From NCBI GenBank assembly GCA_963931865.1, contig OZ007513.1, positions 11,557,467 through 11,621,466 on the forward strand: 64,000 bases of DNA, read 5' to 3'. This DNA comes from Axinella damicornis. Taxonomy: Eukaryota > Porifera > Demospongiae > Axinellida > Axinellidae. This document shows, piece by piece, positions 47,879 through 58,420 of this stretch. A program made the position numbers and the translations under genes. The notes under the pieces are model-generated. The model did not search any database. It worked only from the letters and a program-made list of their open reading frames with translations, and was not told where the DNA came from. The first letter of the stretch is position 1; each line of letters begins with the position of its first letter.

Positions 47879-48518
47879 TAGGGTTCCACCGATACTGCTA
47901 TCGGTATCGGTATCGGCCCAATACCAGCCAGTGGTGAGGTATTGGTATCAGCCCAATACCTGCCAGTGGTGAGGTATTGGTATCAGCCCAATACCAGCCA
48001 GTGGTGAGGTATTGGTATCAGCCCAATACCAGCCAGTGGTGAGGTATTGGTTTCAGCCCAATACCTGCCAGTGGTGAGGTATCGGTATCAACCCAATACC
48101 AGCCAGTGGTGAGGTATTGGTATCAGCCCAATACCTGCCAGTGGTGAGGTATTGGTATCAGCCCAATACCAGCCAGTGGTGAGGTATCGGTATCAGCCCA
48201 ATACCAGCCAGTGGTGAGGTATTGGTATCAGCCCAATACCTGCCAGTGGTGAGGTATTGGTATCAGCCCAATACCAGCCAGTGGTGAGGTATTGGTATCA
48301 GCCCAATACCTGCCAGTGGTGAGGTATTGGTATCAGCCCAATACCAGCCAGTGGTGAGGTATCGGTATCAGCCCAATACCAGCCAGTGGTGAGGTATTGG
48401 TATCAGCCCAATACCTGCCAGTGGTGAGGTATTGGTATCAGCCCAATACCTGCCAGTGGTGAGGTATTGGTATCAGCCCAATACCAGCCAGTGGTGAGGT
48501 ATTGGTATCAGCCCAATA
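47879..48518. mobile_element. hAT-like element remnant with a 35-bp minisatellite (copy 1)
   Basis: It starts TAGGGTTCCACCGATAC after ATTCATAC and passes into about 17 units of 35 bp built on GGTATTGGTATCAGCCCAAT. The other end is missing: the array stops at CCCAATA, directly against CAGAGATGCC. The intact counterpart is at 59435-60197. Confidence 0.7.
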
Positions 48519-49081
48519 CAGAGATGCCAACTACTTAGCAAATAAATGAGTGAAATGTGCTGTGAAAATGCGTGAAATTGTGCTAGAATGCGTGATGCAT
48601 GCTACTGTAACAGCTCAAGAGCGCACACAGCAGTTCATTCCAGTTGCTGTTGCTTCATCAATTGCTTTTGTCCTTAGCAGAAAACATTTTGCAGTTTGAC
48701 AAGGTGGTAGCGCCTGGGTTTATCCTCTCGATGTGGATCGACACAGGATAGGAGTCCATTTGTCACTCAAATTGCGGTCTAGTCTGTATATGCAACCACG
48801 TGTTATGTATACGCGCGCCGTATTCCTAGGCCCCACCCACAAAATAAGCCTGAACGGCTAGCTACTAATGCGTGAGATTTGCTGTAGTAAGCGTGAGAGC
48901 GTGAGATTGCGGACGAATACTTGATCGATTTTTCTTCACGGCTGTGAAATAAAATATGGTCAGAGGACTGGGAACGAAGCTTATTTATTATCAGACTCAC
49001 TCATCAAATTTTGGGGACCCCGTGAAAATGGGGACCCCTCACCATTTCATGTTTACGTTGCATCAACTACTCACAGCTCTG
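48519..49081. mobile_element. Possible second MITE interrupting the minisatellite element
   Basis: It begins CAGAGATGCCAACTACTTAG and ends ACTACTCACAGCTCTG, a weak inverted match. Inside are scattered GCGTGAGAT and GCGTGAAAT words, as in invertebrate elements with CAGAGATGCCAAC ends. No convincing target duplication was found. Confidence 0.35.
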
Positions 49082-49623
49082 TGAAGGATGGTTTCTACTT
49101 GTCAAATAACATCTCTGCATGTATGTCTGCAAAAGCAATAGTCTATGTAGAGGACAGTTTGGAGCAAGGATGACAATTTCAGTATCATATCAGTCGAAAC
49201 CTTCATCCACGATGGTTGCTATGTACCCTGATAGCTGTAATACGCAAGTCGGACAATGCAATGTCTCCAACAAAGAGCCAAACTTTTCTGTGCTAATATA
49301 AGGTTGCTGATCTCTTCTATGTTGGGAGATCATGAACTTGAAGTAAGTCTGACACTGCTTATAGCAGCTAATAATAGCCACTCACTCACTGCATGGGCCT
49401 CCTCACAGAGAGTACCCTACAACCTTACCTAGCAGTCCTCCTCAGCCCTATCCCCTAGAACTTTCACTGTACTGTCTATAGCTAGCGTTAGCTATTCAAT
49501 TTGTACTGTAGCGCAATTGACTTTATAGAGGTAGCTACACGATTCATAGCTAGCCTACAAGCTGTGATGTTAGACTAAGGTACGATATAATCACAATAAG
49601 TAAGTTGTAATATCTATGGTAAA

Positions 49624-49725
49624 ATGAAGACCAAAGTGATCACCTTCATGCTCCTACTGTACCTTGTGGTGCCATCTATTATAAAGATGGTAACCTGTAC
49701 CCGTCATGAATCGAATCAAGCATGA
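49624..49725 (+). pseudogene. Exon 1 stub of the 7TM family
   Basis: ATG at 49624 gives MKTKVITFMLLLYLVVPSII, nearly the G4 leader, then diverges after a Cys and stops at TGA 49725. The rest of exon 1 and exon 2 are absent. It is the 5' end of a truncated copy. Confidence 0.75.
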
Positions 49726-49864
49726 TTTGTTCGAAGTCCGGTAATCAATGGTGTTCGACAATCGGTTGCTTAATGTAGCTATATACCATTCATCCGGTAT
49801 GTTAATTCCGCTGATCCATCTGTTCATCAATATACATATATAGCTAGTCTCACGTGGCCAGACC

Positions 49865-49947
49865 TAGCCTCGTTCCCAGGCTCCTCCCCAGCTTTTTGTT
49901 GCATACTGTGCAACAAAATGCTGGGGAGGAGCCTGGGAACGAGGCTA
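49865..49947. mobile_element. Hairpin MITE, TAGCCTCGTTCCCAGGC family, copy C
   Basis: An 83-bp near-perfect palindrome: TAGCCTCGTTCCCAGGCTCC on the left, its complement on the right, with a loop around CATACTGTG. It shares only the terminal 17 bp with copies A and B. Confidence 0.82.
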
Positions 49948-50712
49948 GCTAGACCCACCTGGAGGGAGGGTCTTGTCTACTTTCAATCACACTCTGTTCT
50001 GCACAGTCAGAATGTAACTTTACTCACGTAGTAGCATAAGTTGTCAATTATCACTTGGTGACTATTTTACCTTTACAGAGAACGTGTCACGGGGTCGTTG
50101 CTGCACATGACAAACGATGATAATGAACAGCCAGTGAGTTTCCTGAAGTAGTTCCAGGGTGAAAATATGAGCACTCCTTGGTCTTTTTGGGGTGACAATA
50201 ATTGGCCATTGGATATTACCGGGTGATGAGATTTGGCGAATCAGTGGGTGTGCGAACTACACCGCAGTTTCCAGGTAATAACTAATATGTCTTCCAACTT
50301 GGAGCGGTATTTAGTGTGATCAATGACGTAACTTCCAGCGTAAAAATGAATTTCCAGCCACTATTGAGCGGTAAGTTATGAGGATGCACCCTTTATATGC
50401 CGATAATCGGTAACTTACGCTACAAGGTGACCTCAATCATTAGGCTGAATACCGTAACGTTGATTGCATGCTTAACACCCCGGACATTTGCCGTGGTGTC
50501 AAGAACAAATTTGTGATTGCAAGTAGACCAGACCCTCCCTTCTAGATGGTGAGACTATGGTTCATCCACTTTACTGATCTGATGGAGTCCCCTTAATGCC
50601 CTTTCCTACATCAGTACCCACAGGCCTCACCCCACTGGTATAGCCAAACCCCTTCTCTGCACTAACTCACGGGTGTCTCTAATTGCTGGACTGGACTTTC
50701 CACTGGAATAAA

Positions 50713-52345
50713 CAAAGTCAAAGTCAAAGTCAAAGTTTCATCTAATAACCCCAGAAGGGAACGGTACAACAAGCAAGAATTTGAACAAACACAGAATACA
50801 TACACACATGAATGATTTAAGTGCATGGTGACATTACTGCATTCTGGAATGTCAGGTCGTAAAGGGAGTTGATCCTTGGATTTGGGCATCAAACTAAGGT
50901 ATGAAGGCCTTAGACACGACGGCATTAATTTCTCACCATCACCCTGGAGCACTCAACCAGCTCCATTGGCCACTCTCCATCAGTCAAATACACATCGGTG
51001 TTGGGGACAGACATGTAGAAAGCAGTACATCTCGGATGAATAGGTCCATGTAAAAGGCTTATCAGCTGTACAGGACAAAAGTTGTCTTGGTCAAATGTCA
51101 GTTCATATATCAGCAGTACAGGACAAAAGCTGTCTTGGTCAACTCGTCGACAGTCAACTTGTGTGCAGGAGCCGCCACCTCCCTTGTCCATTATTGTAAC
51201 GTCGGGCGTCCTCAAGCCCCCTACGCCAGGGACTTCTGGAGAGGCAAGCCTCCCTTCCCCTCAGTCTTGGTACAGGCGCAGACTACCCAAGACCTGTTGA
51301 GCGCCCCAGGTCTTCGTCTCGTCTTCCCAGTCAGAGCTCTCACCTCTTCGTCTCTCTTCACACTTCTTCGTCTCTCTTCACACTGCGTGTGCGTTGCGTA
51401 CAGATTGCGTACACGCAATCTTTTTATTTTTTAGGAAAAATAACTTTCCAAATACAAAGGTTTCTTTTTACAGAAAAGGGTTGATGCACAAATAGGGTAT
51501 ATAAGATCCAAAAAATAGCAAAGCAAGATGATACTTATTGAGTTAATGGCATAATTTAGTTTAAGCCTGGAGCTGAACCTCAGCGTGGATGAGGTCCAAT
51601 GGGTGGTCCGTCAAGTTGAAGTCCCTAGCTGGGGCGTGGAAAGCTGATCTGGGACCGCGGAGACATGCGATGGTAGAGTCAATCAGGCTGAAGGCAATCT
51701 TACATCTGATGAAGCGAAGGGTGCTATACGGTTGGTCGTGTTTCTGAGAGATGAGACCTGCAAATCTCTTGAATGCAGCCATGGCAGACGGACCCCATCC
51801 TCCACTTGTGGACAGGACCAGAGGGGTGAAGGTACCATGCTCCACCTCGAGGACACGCTGTTCATAAGCTCTCCTCTTCTCACGTTCGTGTCTTCTGTAG
51901 CATGCATCAGTGGAGGATGTGCAATTTGATGGTGCATGGGAGTTGAAGATTCTGACATCAAAGAAGGTGGATTGTTTGCTTTTATCCCAAAAATTTTGGG
52001 CCTTGATGTCGAGTCTTGCGCCATCTCAGTGTTGGTGTTTCTGAGAGGGAAGCTCTCTCCGGTCAGCGGCTGGAGTGGGTTCTACACACACGTTCGGGCA
52101 AACCTCTGTGGGAAGCTGCGCCGTGATGTCTCTGACAGCATTGTGTCGGATGGAGGGCATGGCACCCTTAGGGCAGCTGAAGGCGTGGTTAACGCTGAAT
52201 GGTTGACCGCATGGGCAGTGTGTGGCTAGCCTTGTTGGCATCCAGCCAAACCTAAGGCAGAGGGCATCCCTGAAAGTCTGTTTGTGTAGGTTGAAGCCAT
52301 GTTTGGACACAGGGATGGCCATGCAGAGGCACCTTTCTCGCTGGC
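50713..52345 (-). pseudogene. 5'-truncated retrotransposon fragment with a TTTGAC-repeat tail
   Basis: On the minus strand, pieces in shifting frames read FRDALCLRFGWMPTRL, CPCGQPFSVNHAFSCPKG, RHNAVRDITAQL, then ARLDIKAQNFW, TFFDVRIFN and YRRHEREKRRAYEQR, then HGTFTPLVLSTSGGWG and FIRCKIAFSLIDS, ending at a stop at 51561. I recall this Cys-His and Asp-Val-Arg pattern from the C-terminal part of reverse-transcriptase proteins of marine invertebrates (from memory, not searched). Further left (50713-50738) lie tandem TTTGAC units on the minus strand, a typical 3' tail of non-LTR elements. At least two frameshifts make it non-functional. It ends about 190 bp before the G4 start codon. Confidence 0.5.
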
Positions 52346-53542
52346 CTGTTCCATTGCCCTCTGCCCAGCCCCCGAGAGTTTGGGCTTCAAGACCTCGGCC
52401 TCTTTGGCTATTAAGATTCAGGGCGCGCGCGCGCGGCGCCAGATATCGGCCCACCCATCCCCAGACCCACCCCCTAGAACTTGCACGTGATCTCAATTCG
52501 TACTGTAGAGCTGTCGACGAAAGGTACGCCAGAATGAAAACCAAAGTGATCACCTTCATGCTCCTACTGCACCTTGTGGTGCCATCTACTGTGAAGACGG
52601 AAATGTGTGACTGTCCCAAGATAACTTCCCACCGTGGCGATCAGAAGTACTACGACCCCATTGCAAGTTCTTGTCTCAGAGAGGCACTCCAAGCCGAGCT
52701 GACTTCTACACCCAGCAACATTAAAGAGTTGCAGAATACGTTCTACTCCTCAAACAATGTTCAACGCTTTTACATTGTCACTGACATGGCTGTGAACATC
52801 ACCTGTGAGCCAAGTAAATTTCAGCCTGTATGCAATTCATCAATGCAGTTCTCTTGGACTCACCTTTGGCATGAGGATACCATTGTAGGTGTAATAAGTG
52901 AACTTATCACAGAAGGATTCTTCAGAAATGCTGTGACTGCCTTTCTCTCGCTGGCACAATCCTTTGAATTCCAAGTACCAGATAACTTTGTTCACATGAA
53001 TATTCAATCGAACTGTGCATCCAGAGGTGAACCAAATCAAGATGAAGTTGAAAATGGGATGAGAGAGATATGGCAAGGTATTCTACAGTGGGTAAGTAGC
53101 ACATAATTATCAGTATGTAAATATAGCCTCGTTCCTATAGTTTTGGTCCCAAACCCCAATTGAATCAAGACCAGCGCAGATCACTTCCAGTATCATAACT
53201 GTCTATAATGACTCTTCATTGTCACGTTTTCACGTTCATGCCAAAGCAACATGAAACAGTGCTAAACCTTTTGCTGGGTCAAGAAGTCTTTGTGAGATTC
53301 GTACCATTCTATCAGAACACAAGAATGTGACAATGCAGGGCCTGCAAGCCAGTCTGCTTTGTGTAAGCGTAATGCATGTATGTGACGTCACATACTAAGT
53401 TCATAATCTTATAATACACAAAATAGTATCACATGAATGGTTATACACAGGGGTGGAGGCCAACTACAAAATAATGTGCATTGCATATGCATGGATAGGA
53501 GCTTAGCTCTGATCATAGTCTGGAGTGCGCATGGACTGGCAT

Positions 53543-53636
53543 TAGCCTCGTTCCCAGGCCTTCTCACCCCAGCATTTGTCGCTGGCAGTACTGCAAGCGA
53601 CAAACGCTGGGGTGAGAAGGCCAGGGAATGAGGCTA
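53543..53636. mobile_element. Hairpin MITE, TAGCCTCGTTCCCAGGC family, copy D
   Basis: Left arm TAGCCTCGTTCCCAGGCCTT, right arm nearly its complement; the inner arm CACCCCAGCATTTGTCGC is matched by GCGACAAACGCTGGGGTG. It lies in the G4 intron. Confidence 0.8.
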
Positions 53637-53709
53637 TAGCTAGACTGGCATGCAGTGAAATTCTCCAGCTTATAGCTAATGGGTGATGAATAGAACCCAG
53701 GATCTCCTG

Positions 53710-53735
53710 CCCCCCCCCCCCCCCCCCCCCCCCCC
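53710..53735. repeat. Poly-C run, 26 nt
   Basis: Uninterrupted C run in the G4 intron, about 130 bp before the exon 2 acceptor. Confidence 0.95.
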
Positions 53736-54641
53736 AATGTCATTCATGTATTGCAACAAATATAAAAATTGGGTAGGCCTGGAAATGAGACTGCAATCAT
53801 ATGTGATGTAGCCCAAGTAGATGCATAATCATGTGATCATGGGGTTTCTTATTCCACTGTAGAGTAAAGCTTATGCACGAGCAGGTGGGCCTGTGCCAGC
53901 TGCCAGTGACAGCGACAAAGGACGAGTCTACTATGTCCCCTGTAGGTACACTCCGTGTTCCGTACAGCTGGATGTTCCCTTTTTCTCGACTTGCCTTACA
54001 TTCCACATCATCCTCAACATTGTGGTAGGAGTTGTACTCGTGGTATTTGTTCCTTCAGAGATAATGAAACCGAAAGCTAGCTCAGCTACGTTCAGTCTAT
54101 TCTGGTCTTCTGCCATCATTGGAGCTCCTTTTGCCTTTATCTTCATAGTATATAACTTAGCATTTGTTATCCTTTTTGACCACATTTTCTTGTATGCGTC
54201 AATCCCATGCCTACTTCTCCTCCTTCTGCTAATAACAGTGGAGCTGATAGTTGCTATACTCAGATCAAAGCGTGGTGGGATAGCTGTCCCAAGATGCATG
54301 GGCCACTGCTGCTCATTGTGTTGCTGCTGTTGCTTTTGTTGCTGCAGTACACCAGGTGGTCGATTGCACTCTCGTGTTGCTCGTGCACTGGCGCTGTGGT
54401 TTGTCATGGCTTGGTTCCAGTCAATTGCTTCCTCTATTGTTCCTGTCACCATTGTAGTGCTCAGTGGTAGTCCTGTCCAGATGGTAGCAATTCTTGCTAT
54501 GGTGGTCTCCACTTTTTTCAGTATGGTGGTTTTTCTTGCTGTCCTGATCCACATGTGCAGTCAACGTGACCGCTCAAAACATTGCATATTATTCATGTAT
54601 TCAGTATTCCTTGTTGGAATCCTTGTGATGGTATGCCTAGC

Positions 54642-54951
54642 TGTGATGGACTACATATAAGGACATGTTAATGTGTGACCATTCGTGCTAGGACATGCTA
54701 ATGTGCTGGACATCTGTGTTGAGAGTTGTTAATGTGTTGGTTATCAGTAGGTTCTTTGTGCTATTTCCTTTGCTAAGGATTTTGTATAAATGGCAGAGTC
54801 AGTTTTAGTGCATTGCTCTTCGTATTGTGCGCTCTTCCTAAGTATTGTAAATGTTGTTCTTCGTAATAATATTTTGAGTGTGTCAAGTTGAAGCGAGAGT
54901 CTCCCTTGTAGCGCAATTATATAGGCTGTTGGTAGGACGGAATCTATCACA
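54642..54951 (+). repeat. 5' LTR
   Basis: 310 bp, TG..CA ends. A TATA-like GTATAAATGG lies at about 54784-54793. Its first bases supply the stop codon that truncates G4. Confidence 0.93.
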
Positions 54952-54953
54952 TT

Positions 54954-54971
54954 TGGTGGCAGCGGTGGGAT
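54954..54971 (+). other. Primer binding site, tRNA-Leu type
   Basis: TGGTGGCAGCGGTGGGAT begins two bases after the 5' LTR. Its complement ATCCCACCGCTGCCACCA matches the 3' end common to animal tRNA-Leu including CCA (from knowledge of tRNA-Leu sequences). Confidence 0.75.
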
Positions 54972-55054
54972 CAGATCGTTGGAGGTAACAGCGAGATCCA
55001 GACGCCGAGAAGTGGACTAAGACCTGATTGTCGCAGGAGCAGAGTGCGAGTTTG

Positions 55055-57604
55055 ATGACAACAAGGTCGGGGGCAAGCTACAGGAAGACAAGTCTCATGG
55101 CACAAGACGAAGGAACAGGAGGAGTCAATATGGCACAAATGCTGCAAGCATTGCTTGCCGAGCGAGAGCAAAGAGACGAGGAGCGGCGAGAGGAACGCCG
55201 TCGCCACGACGAAGAAATGGCTCGTAGAGAGCACGAAATGAGACAGCAAATGGAGTTGCTGAAAGGACTCGTCGAAGGAGTCAACAAACAGGGCGAAGCA
55301 GCTTTGATGAAGCTGGAGAAGGACCCTGGTGTAAGAGTGGCAAAGCTGACGGAAGAGGATGACATCGAGGCCTACTTGACTACGTTCGAGAGGCTGATGA
55401 CTGCCTACGAGGTCAAGCGAGAGCGGTGGGCTTTTAAACTTGCATCTCAATTGGTCGGCAAGGCGCAGCAAGCGTACGCGGCAATGAGTGCGGAGGACGC
55501 TAGTGACTACGACAAATTGAAGAAGGCAATCCTGCGTCGCTACGATATCAATGAAGAGAGCTACCGTCAACGTTTCAGATCAGCCACGAAGAAGATTAAG
55601 CCGGGTGAGACTAATCGAGAGCTTGTAGCCAGACTGGTTGATTTGGCAGAGAAATGGATGCAAGGATGCACATCCATTGCGGAGGTGACAGACGTAGTCG
55701 TTTTGGAGCAGGTCACGAATACGCTTCCTGGGGACGTACGCGTGTTCGTAAAAGAACGGAAGCCCAAGACTAGCTTGGAAGCGGCGGAGCTAGCGGATGA
55801 TTACCTCCGAGCACGGAAACAGAATCCAGAAGCAACCTTCAGAGAAGAGGACAGAATGCTCCCAGAGAGACGCCCTCCAGTTGGACCAAGACGTTGTCTG
55901 CGGTGCGGAAAGCCGGGACATCTGGTTCGAGATTGCAGGAAGGCGATACCCAGGCCAAGTGAAGCTGGAAAGGAGAAGGAGCCAGGGGCTAAACAGGAGA
56001 AAGCAGAAGGGCAGAAGAAAGATCTCAAGGACATCGAATGTTTCAACTGCCATCAGAAGGGGCACTATGCGTCAAATTGCCCCCACCGTGCGATGTTCTG
56101 CATGGAGAGACGAATGGATCACACCGGTCATTCCAAGGTGAAGAGAAACCTACATGTGGAGAAGCCGGGGATTGCTAAGCCAGGAGTCGTGGAGGGGACA
56201 GCAGTCAGCAACATCCTGTTGGACACAGGCTGCTCACGGACACTGGTGCGGAAGGACCTAGTTCCCACGGAGAAGCTACTGGATGGTGAAGTGGTGGCGC
56301 ACGGAGACACAGTCTTATATCCACTGGCCCAGGTTGGAGTGGAGATAGGAGGAAGATTGCTGGAGGTGGAAGCAGCAGTGTCGGAGACCTTGCCCATGGC
56401 AGTGCTACTGGGAACTGACGTACCTGAGCTTGCTGATTTATTGGACGGAGAGTTCTTTGGCACACAGACCGAGCAGCAGCAAGCAGATGAAGCTCTCATG
56501 GTGACAACACGAGCTAAGGCCAAGCAACAGCAGGATGCTGAGGTGCTTCGTCAACAGAGTGAGCTGCAGTCTGGAGTGAAGCCAAATGCACTTGGTGTGC
56601 ACATGGACAGTGGAGTCGCGAGTGTGGACGAGGAGTCAGCCAAAGGGACAGTGGTTGACCAGGGTAACCAAGAGTCACTGGACGGAGAGGAAGAGAATAG
56701 CTGGATGGATCAGTTCGATGAGGAACTCTTCCAACCAGGGCGTGAGAAGACCAAGCTATCCCGGAGTGAGAAGCGGCAGAATCGACTGAAGCACAACCCA
56801 AAGGAGACGCCTCTGGGACTGGGAAACACGACTACCCCTCATGCCCTCGATATTTCCGCGGAAGAATTGAAGGTATTACAGAGCACAGACTCAACGTTGG
56901 ACGCAGTCAGGAAGGCAGCAAGTGGACACCCTTCGTCTGCAGGAGTCGGATTCTTTGAGAGAGATGGGTTGGTGTACAGACGTGGGAGAATGCCAGGCCG
57001 ACATTCGGATGACATGGGAGTGGATCAGCTTGTTCTCCCGTTGCAATGCCGAGGCGTAGTGCTCCAGATAGCCCATGACATCCCTCTCGCCGGTCATCTA
57101 GGGAAGGAGAAAACAGCCAGGCGGATCCTGCAGAGACTTACCCTGTACCATGATATTGCAGAGTACTGCCAAGGCTGTGCAGTTTGCCAGAAGTCGTCAC
57201 ATCACAGAGTACGACGTGCACCTCTGGTGCCCCTACCAATCATCAACACACCATTCCAGAGAGTGGCTATGGATATTGTGGGTCCATTGCCCCGTAGTCG
57301 ACATGGGAATCTAGTGATGCGTGTCTATGCCACTCACTACCCAGAAGCGGTCACCCTGCAATCAACTTCCACGAGCAAGCTGTTTGCCCAGTGGCAATGT
57401 CCGAATCCGGTGCTGAAGCGTGTGGGCAGGGTCCGATTGAAAGAAAACAATCCTCGTTTGACCAGTTGGCTCTGCAGCCTTACCAGTATCAAGTGGTTCA
57501 CCGAGCTGGGCGAGCTAACGGTAATGCCGATGCCCTTTCTTGTGCAGCGTCACCCCCAGTTTGACGCAGGAGAAGGGGGGAGGAATGTGATGGACTACAT
57601 ATAA
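55055..57604 (+). CDS. Retrotransposon gag-protease-integrase fragment polyprotein
   Basis: 849 residues from the first ATG. In order: a Glu/Arg-rich coiled-coil-like region (about 25-95); a capsid region (about 100-250) whose helical pattern, including KLASQLVGKAQQAYAAM and ADDYLRAR, resembles the SCAN domain; zinc knuckles CxxCxxxGHxxxxDC (281-294) and CxxCxxKGHxxxxNC (329-342); aspartic protease LLDTGCSRT with D390; then, with no reverse transcriptase between, an integrase HHCC zinc site (H674, H681, C708, C711) and the first catalytic Asp in MDIVGPLP (D740). The core breaks off after YATHYPEA. From about 57465 a different frame shows the end of RNase H (VVHRAGRANGNADALS). The frame runs through the purine tract and stops inside the 3' LTR. 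Integrase before RNase H is the order of Gmr1-like elements. Confidence 0.85.
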   Translation: MTTRSGASYRKTSLMAQDEGTGGVNMAQMLQALLAEREQRDEERREERRRHDEEMARREHEMRQQMELLKGLVEGVNKQGEAALMKLEKDPGVRVAKLTEEDDIEAYLTTFERLMTAYEVKRERWAFKLASQLVGKAQQAYAAMSAEDASDYDKLKKAILRRYDINEESYRQRFRSATKKIKPGETNRELVARLVDLAEKWMQGCTSIAEVTDVVVLEQVTNTLPGDVRVFVKERKPKTSLEAAELADDYLRARKQNPEATFREEDRMLPERRPPVGPRRCLRCGKPGHLVRDCRKAIPRPSEAGKEKEPGAKQEKAEGQKKDLKDIECFNCHQKGHYASNCPHRAMFCMERRMDHTGHSKVKRNLHVEKPGIAKPGVVEGTAVSNILLDTGCSRTLVRKDLVPTEKLLDGEVVAHGDTVLYPLAQVGVEIGGRLLEVEAAVSETLPMAVLLGTDVPELADLLDGEFFGTQTEQQQADEALMVTTRAKAKQQQDAEVLRQQSELQSGVKPNALGVHMDSGVASVDEESAKGTVVDQGNQESLDGEEENSWMDQFDEELFQPGREKTKLSRSEKRQNRLKHNPKETPLGLGNTTTPHALDISAEELKVLQSTDSTLDAVRKAASGHPSSAGVGFFERDGLVYRRGRMPGRHSDDMGVDQLVLPLQCRGVVLQIAHDIPLAGHLGKEKTARRILQRLTLYHDIAEYCQGCAVCQKSSHHRVRRAPLVPLPIINTPFQRVAMDIVGPLPRSRHGNLVMRVYATHYPEAVTLQSTSTSKLFAQWQCPNPVLKRVGRVRLKENNPRLTSWLCSLTSIKWFTELGELTVMPMPFLVQRHPQFDAGEGGRNVMDYI
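57569..57585 (+). other. Polypurine tract
   Basis: GGAGAAGGGGGGAGGAA lies directly before the 3' LTR, where plus-strand DNA synthesis would be primed. Confidence 0.8.
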
Positions 57605-57895
57605 GGACATGTTAATGTGTGACCATTCGTGCTAGGACATGCTAATGTGCTGGACATCTGTGTTGAGAGTTGTTAATGTGTTGGTTATCAGTAGGTTCTT
57701 TGTGCTATTTCCTTTGCTAAGGATTTTGTATAAATGGCAGAGTCAGTTTTAGTGCATTGCTCTTCGTATTGTGCGCTCTTCCTAAGTATTGTAAATGTTG
57801 TTCTTCGTAATAATATTTTGAGTGTGTCAAGTTGAAGCGAGAGTCTCCCTTGTAGCGCAATTATATAGGCTGTTGGTAGGACGGAATCTATCACA
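57586..57895 (+). repeat. 3' LTR
   Basis: 310 bp, matching the 5' LTR base for base as far as I can read. It is followed by the CTAGC target duplication and the remainder of G4 exon 2. Confidence 0.93.
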
Positions 57896-58360
57896 CTAGC
57901 AATTTACTTGTTCTGGTTAATCACTGCACATGGAGGTCAAGTGAACTCAGTTGTTGGCTTCATTGGGACACTGGTTCCTTCTGCCATTCTCTCCATCATT
58001 ACGTGGTTTGTGAAAACAAAAGTGTTCGGCAAGAAATCAACTGACGCTGATCCATCAAGCGAGCGACCTGAATGGGTGCAGGAAGAAGTGACACAAGATG
58101 AAAGCACTGCGCTCTTATAAATGCGTGATGCTCTTAACTATGGCATTCTGCTGGGAGTGCTGTGCTGTTGTAGCGTTCTAGAAATAGACTATGGTAAGCT
58201 TGCTTCTCTGTAACACAAAAAGTTAAGTTGTCGTCCTTGAGCTTTAAGGTAATACCAGTTTGATTGCATTTGCTAAGTTCATGATTGACACTAAATGTTA
58301 ATTTCATTTGCATGCTTCTTAATTTGTTCAGTTATCCTCTGTTTTTTTATACCATCATGC

Positions 58361-58366
58361 AATAAA
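58361..58366 (+). terminator. AATAAA polyadenylation signal candidate of G4
   Basis: 240 bp after the G4 stop codon. The G3 counterpart at the same place reads AATAAG. Confidence 0.35.
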
Positions 58367-58420
58367 TATGATCGAAAGGGTTGCATTTTGTTATTCGTCA
58401 CCAGAAATGCCACCTTTTAA

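Larger units (their letters stand above)
54642..57895 (+). mobile_element. Gmr1-like Ty3/gypsy LTR retrotransposon, internally deleted
   Basis: A 3254-bp element with 310-bp LTRs (54642-54951 and 57586-57895) starting TGTGATGG and ending TATCACA. The flanks carry the 5-bp duplication CTAGC (54637-54641 and 57896-57900). The two LTRs read identically by eye, which points to very recent insertion. The internal part has a tRNA-Leu-type primer site, one long gag-pol frame and a purine tract. It lacks reverse transcriptase, most of RNase H and most of the integrase core, so it could move only with help from an intact relative. The element interrupts G4 exon 2 in the same orientation. Confidence 0.93.
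52534..58120 (+). pseudogene. G4: 7TM family gene split by an LTR retrotransposon
   Basis: Exon 1 (52534-53091, 186 codons) is intact: leader MKTKVITFMLLLHLVVPSTV, CDC, VNITC, REIWQGILQW, GTAAGT. After a 771-bp intron, exon 2 starts at 53863 (SKAYARAGGPVP) and reads through six hydrophobic segments to 54641. The retrotransposon (54642-57895) follows, and then 57901-58120 (after the duplicated CTAGC) continues exactly in phase with the seventh segment and the tail QDESTALL. Without the insert exon 2 would have 333 codons, like its paralogues, and no other lesion is seen. With the insert, translation runs five residues into the LTR (VMDYI) and stops, giving about 451 residues without segment 7 and the sorting tail. 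The poly-Cys loop is GHCCSLCCCCCFCCCS. Confidence 0.87.

Noticed and set aside
47435..47937. Proline-rich frames after G3
   Set aside because: Produced by the poly-C run. The paralogous flank after G4 has a shorter run and no such frame.
47900..48518. CRISPR-like regular repeat array
   Set aside because: Units are directly adjacent with no unique spacers, in a eukaryotic context; it is a minisatellite.
53931..54554. 207-codon open frame on the minus strand
   Set aside because: Shadow of G4 exon 2. The plus strand has the conserved membrane segments shared by all paralogues.
55078..55365. Serine-rich open frame on the minus strand over the retroelement
   Set aside because: Reverse of the Glu/Arg-rich gag region, which has zinc knuckles and protease continuing in the plus frame.
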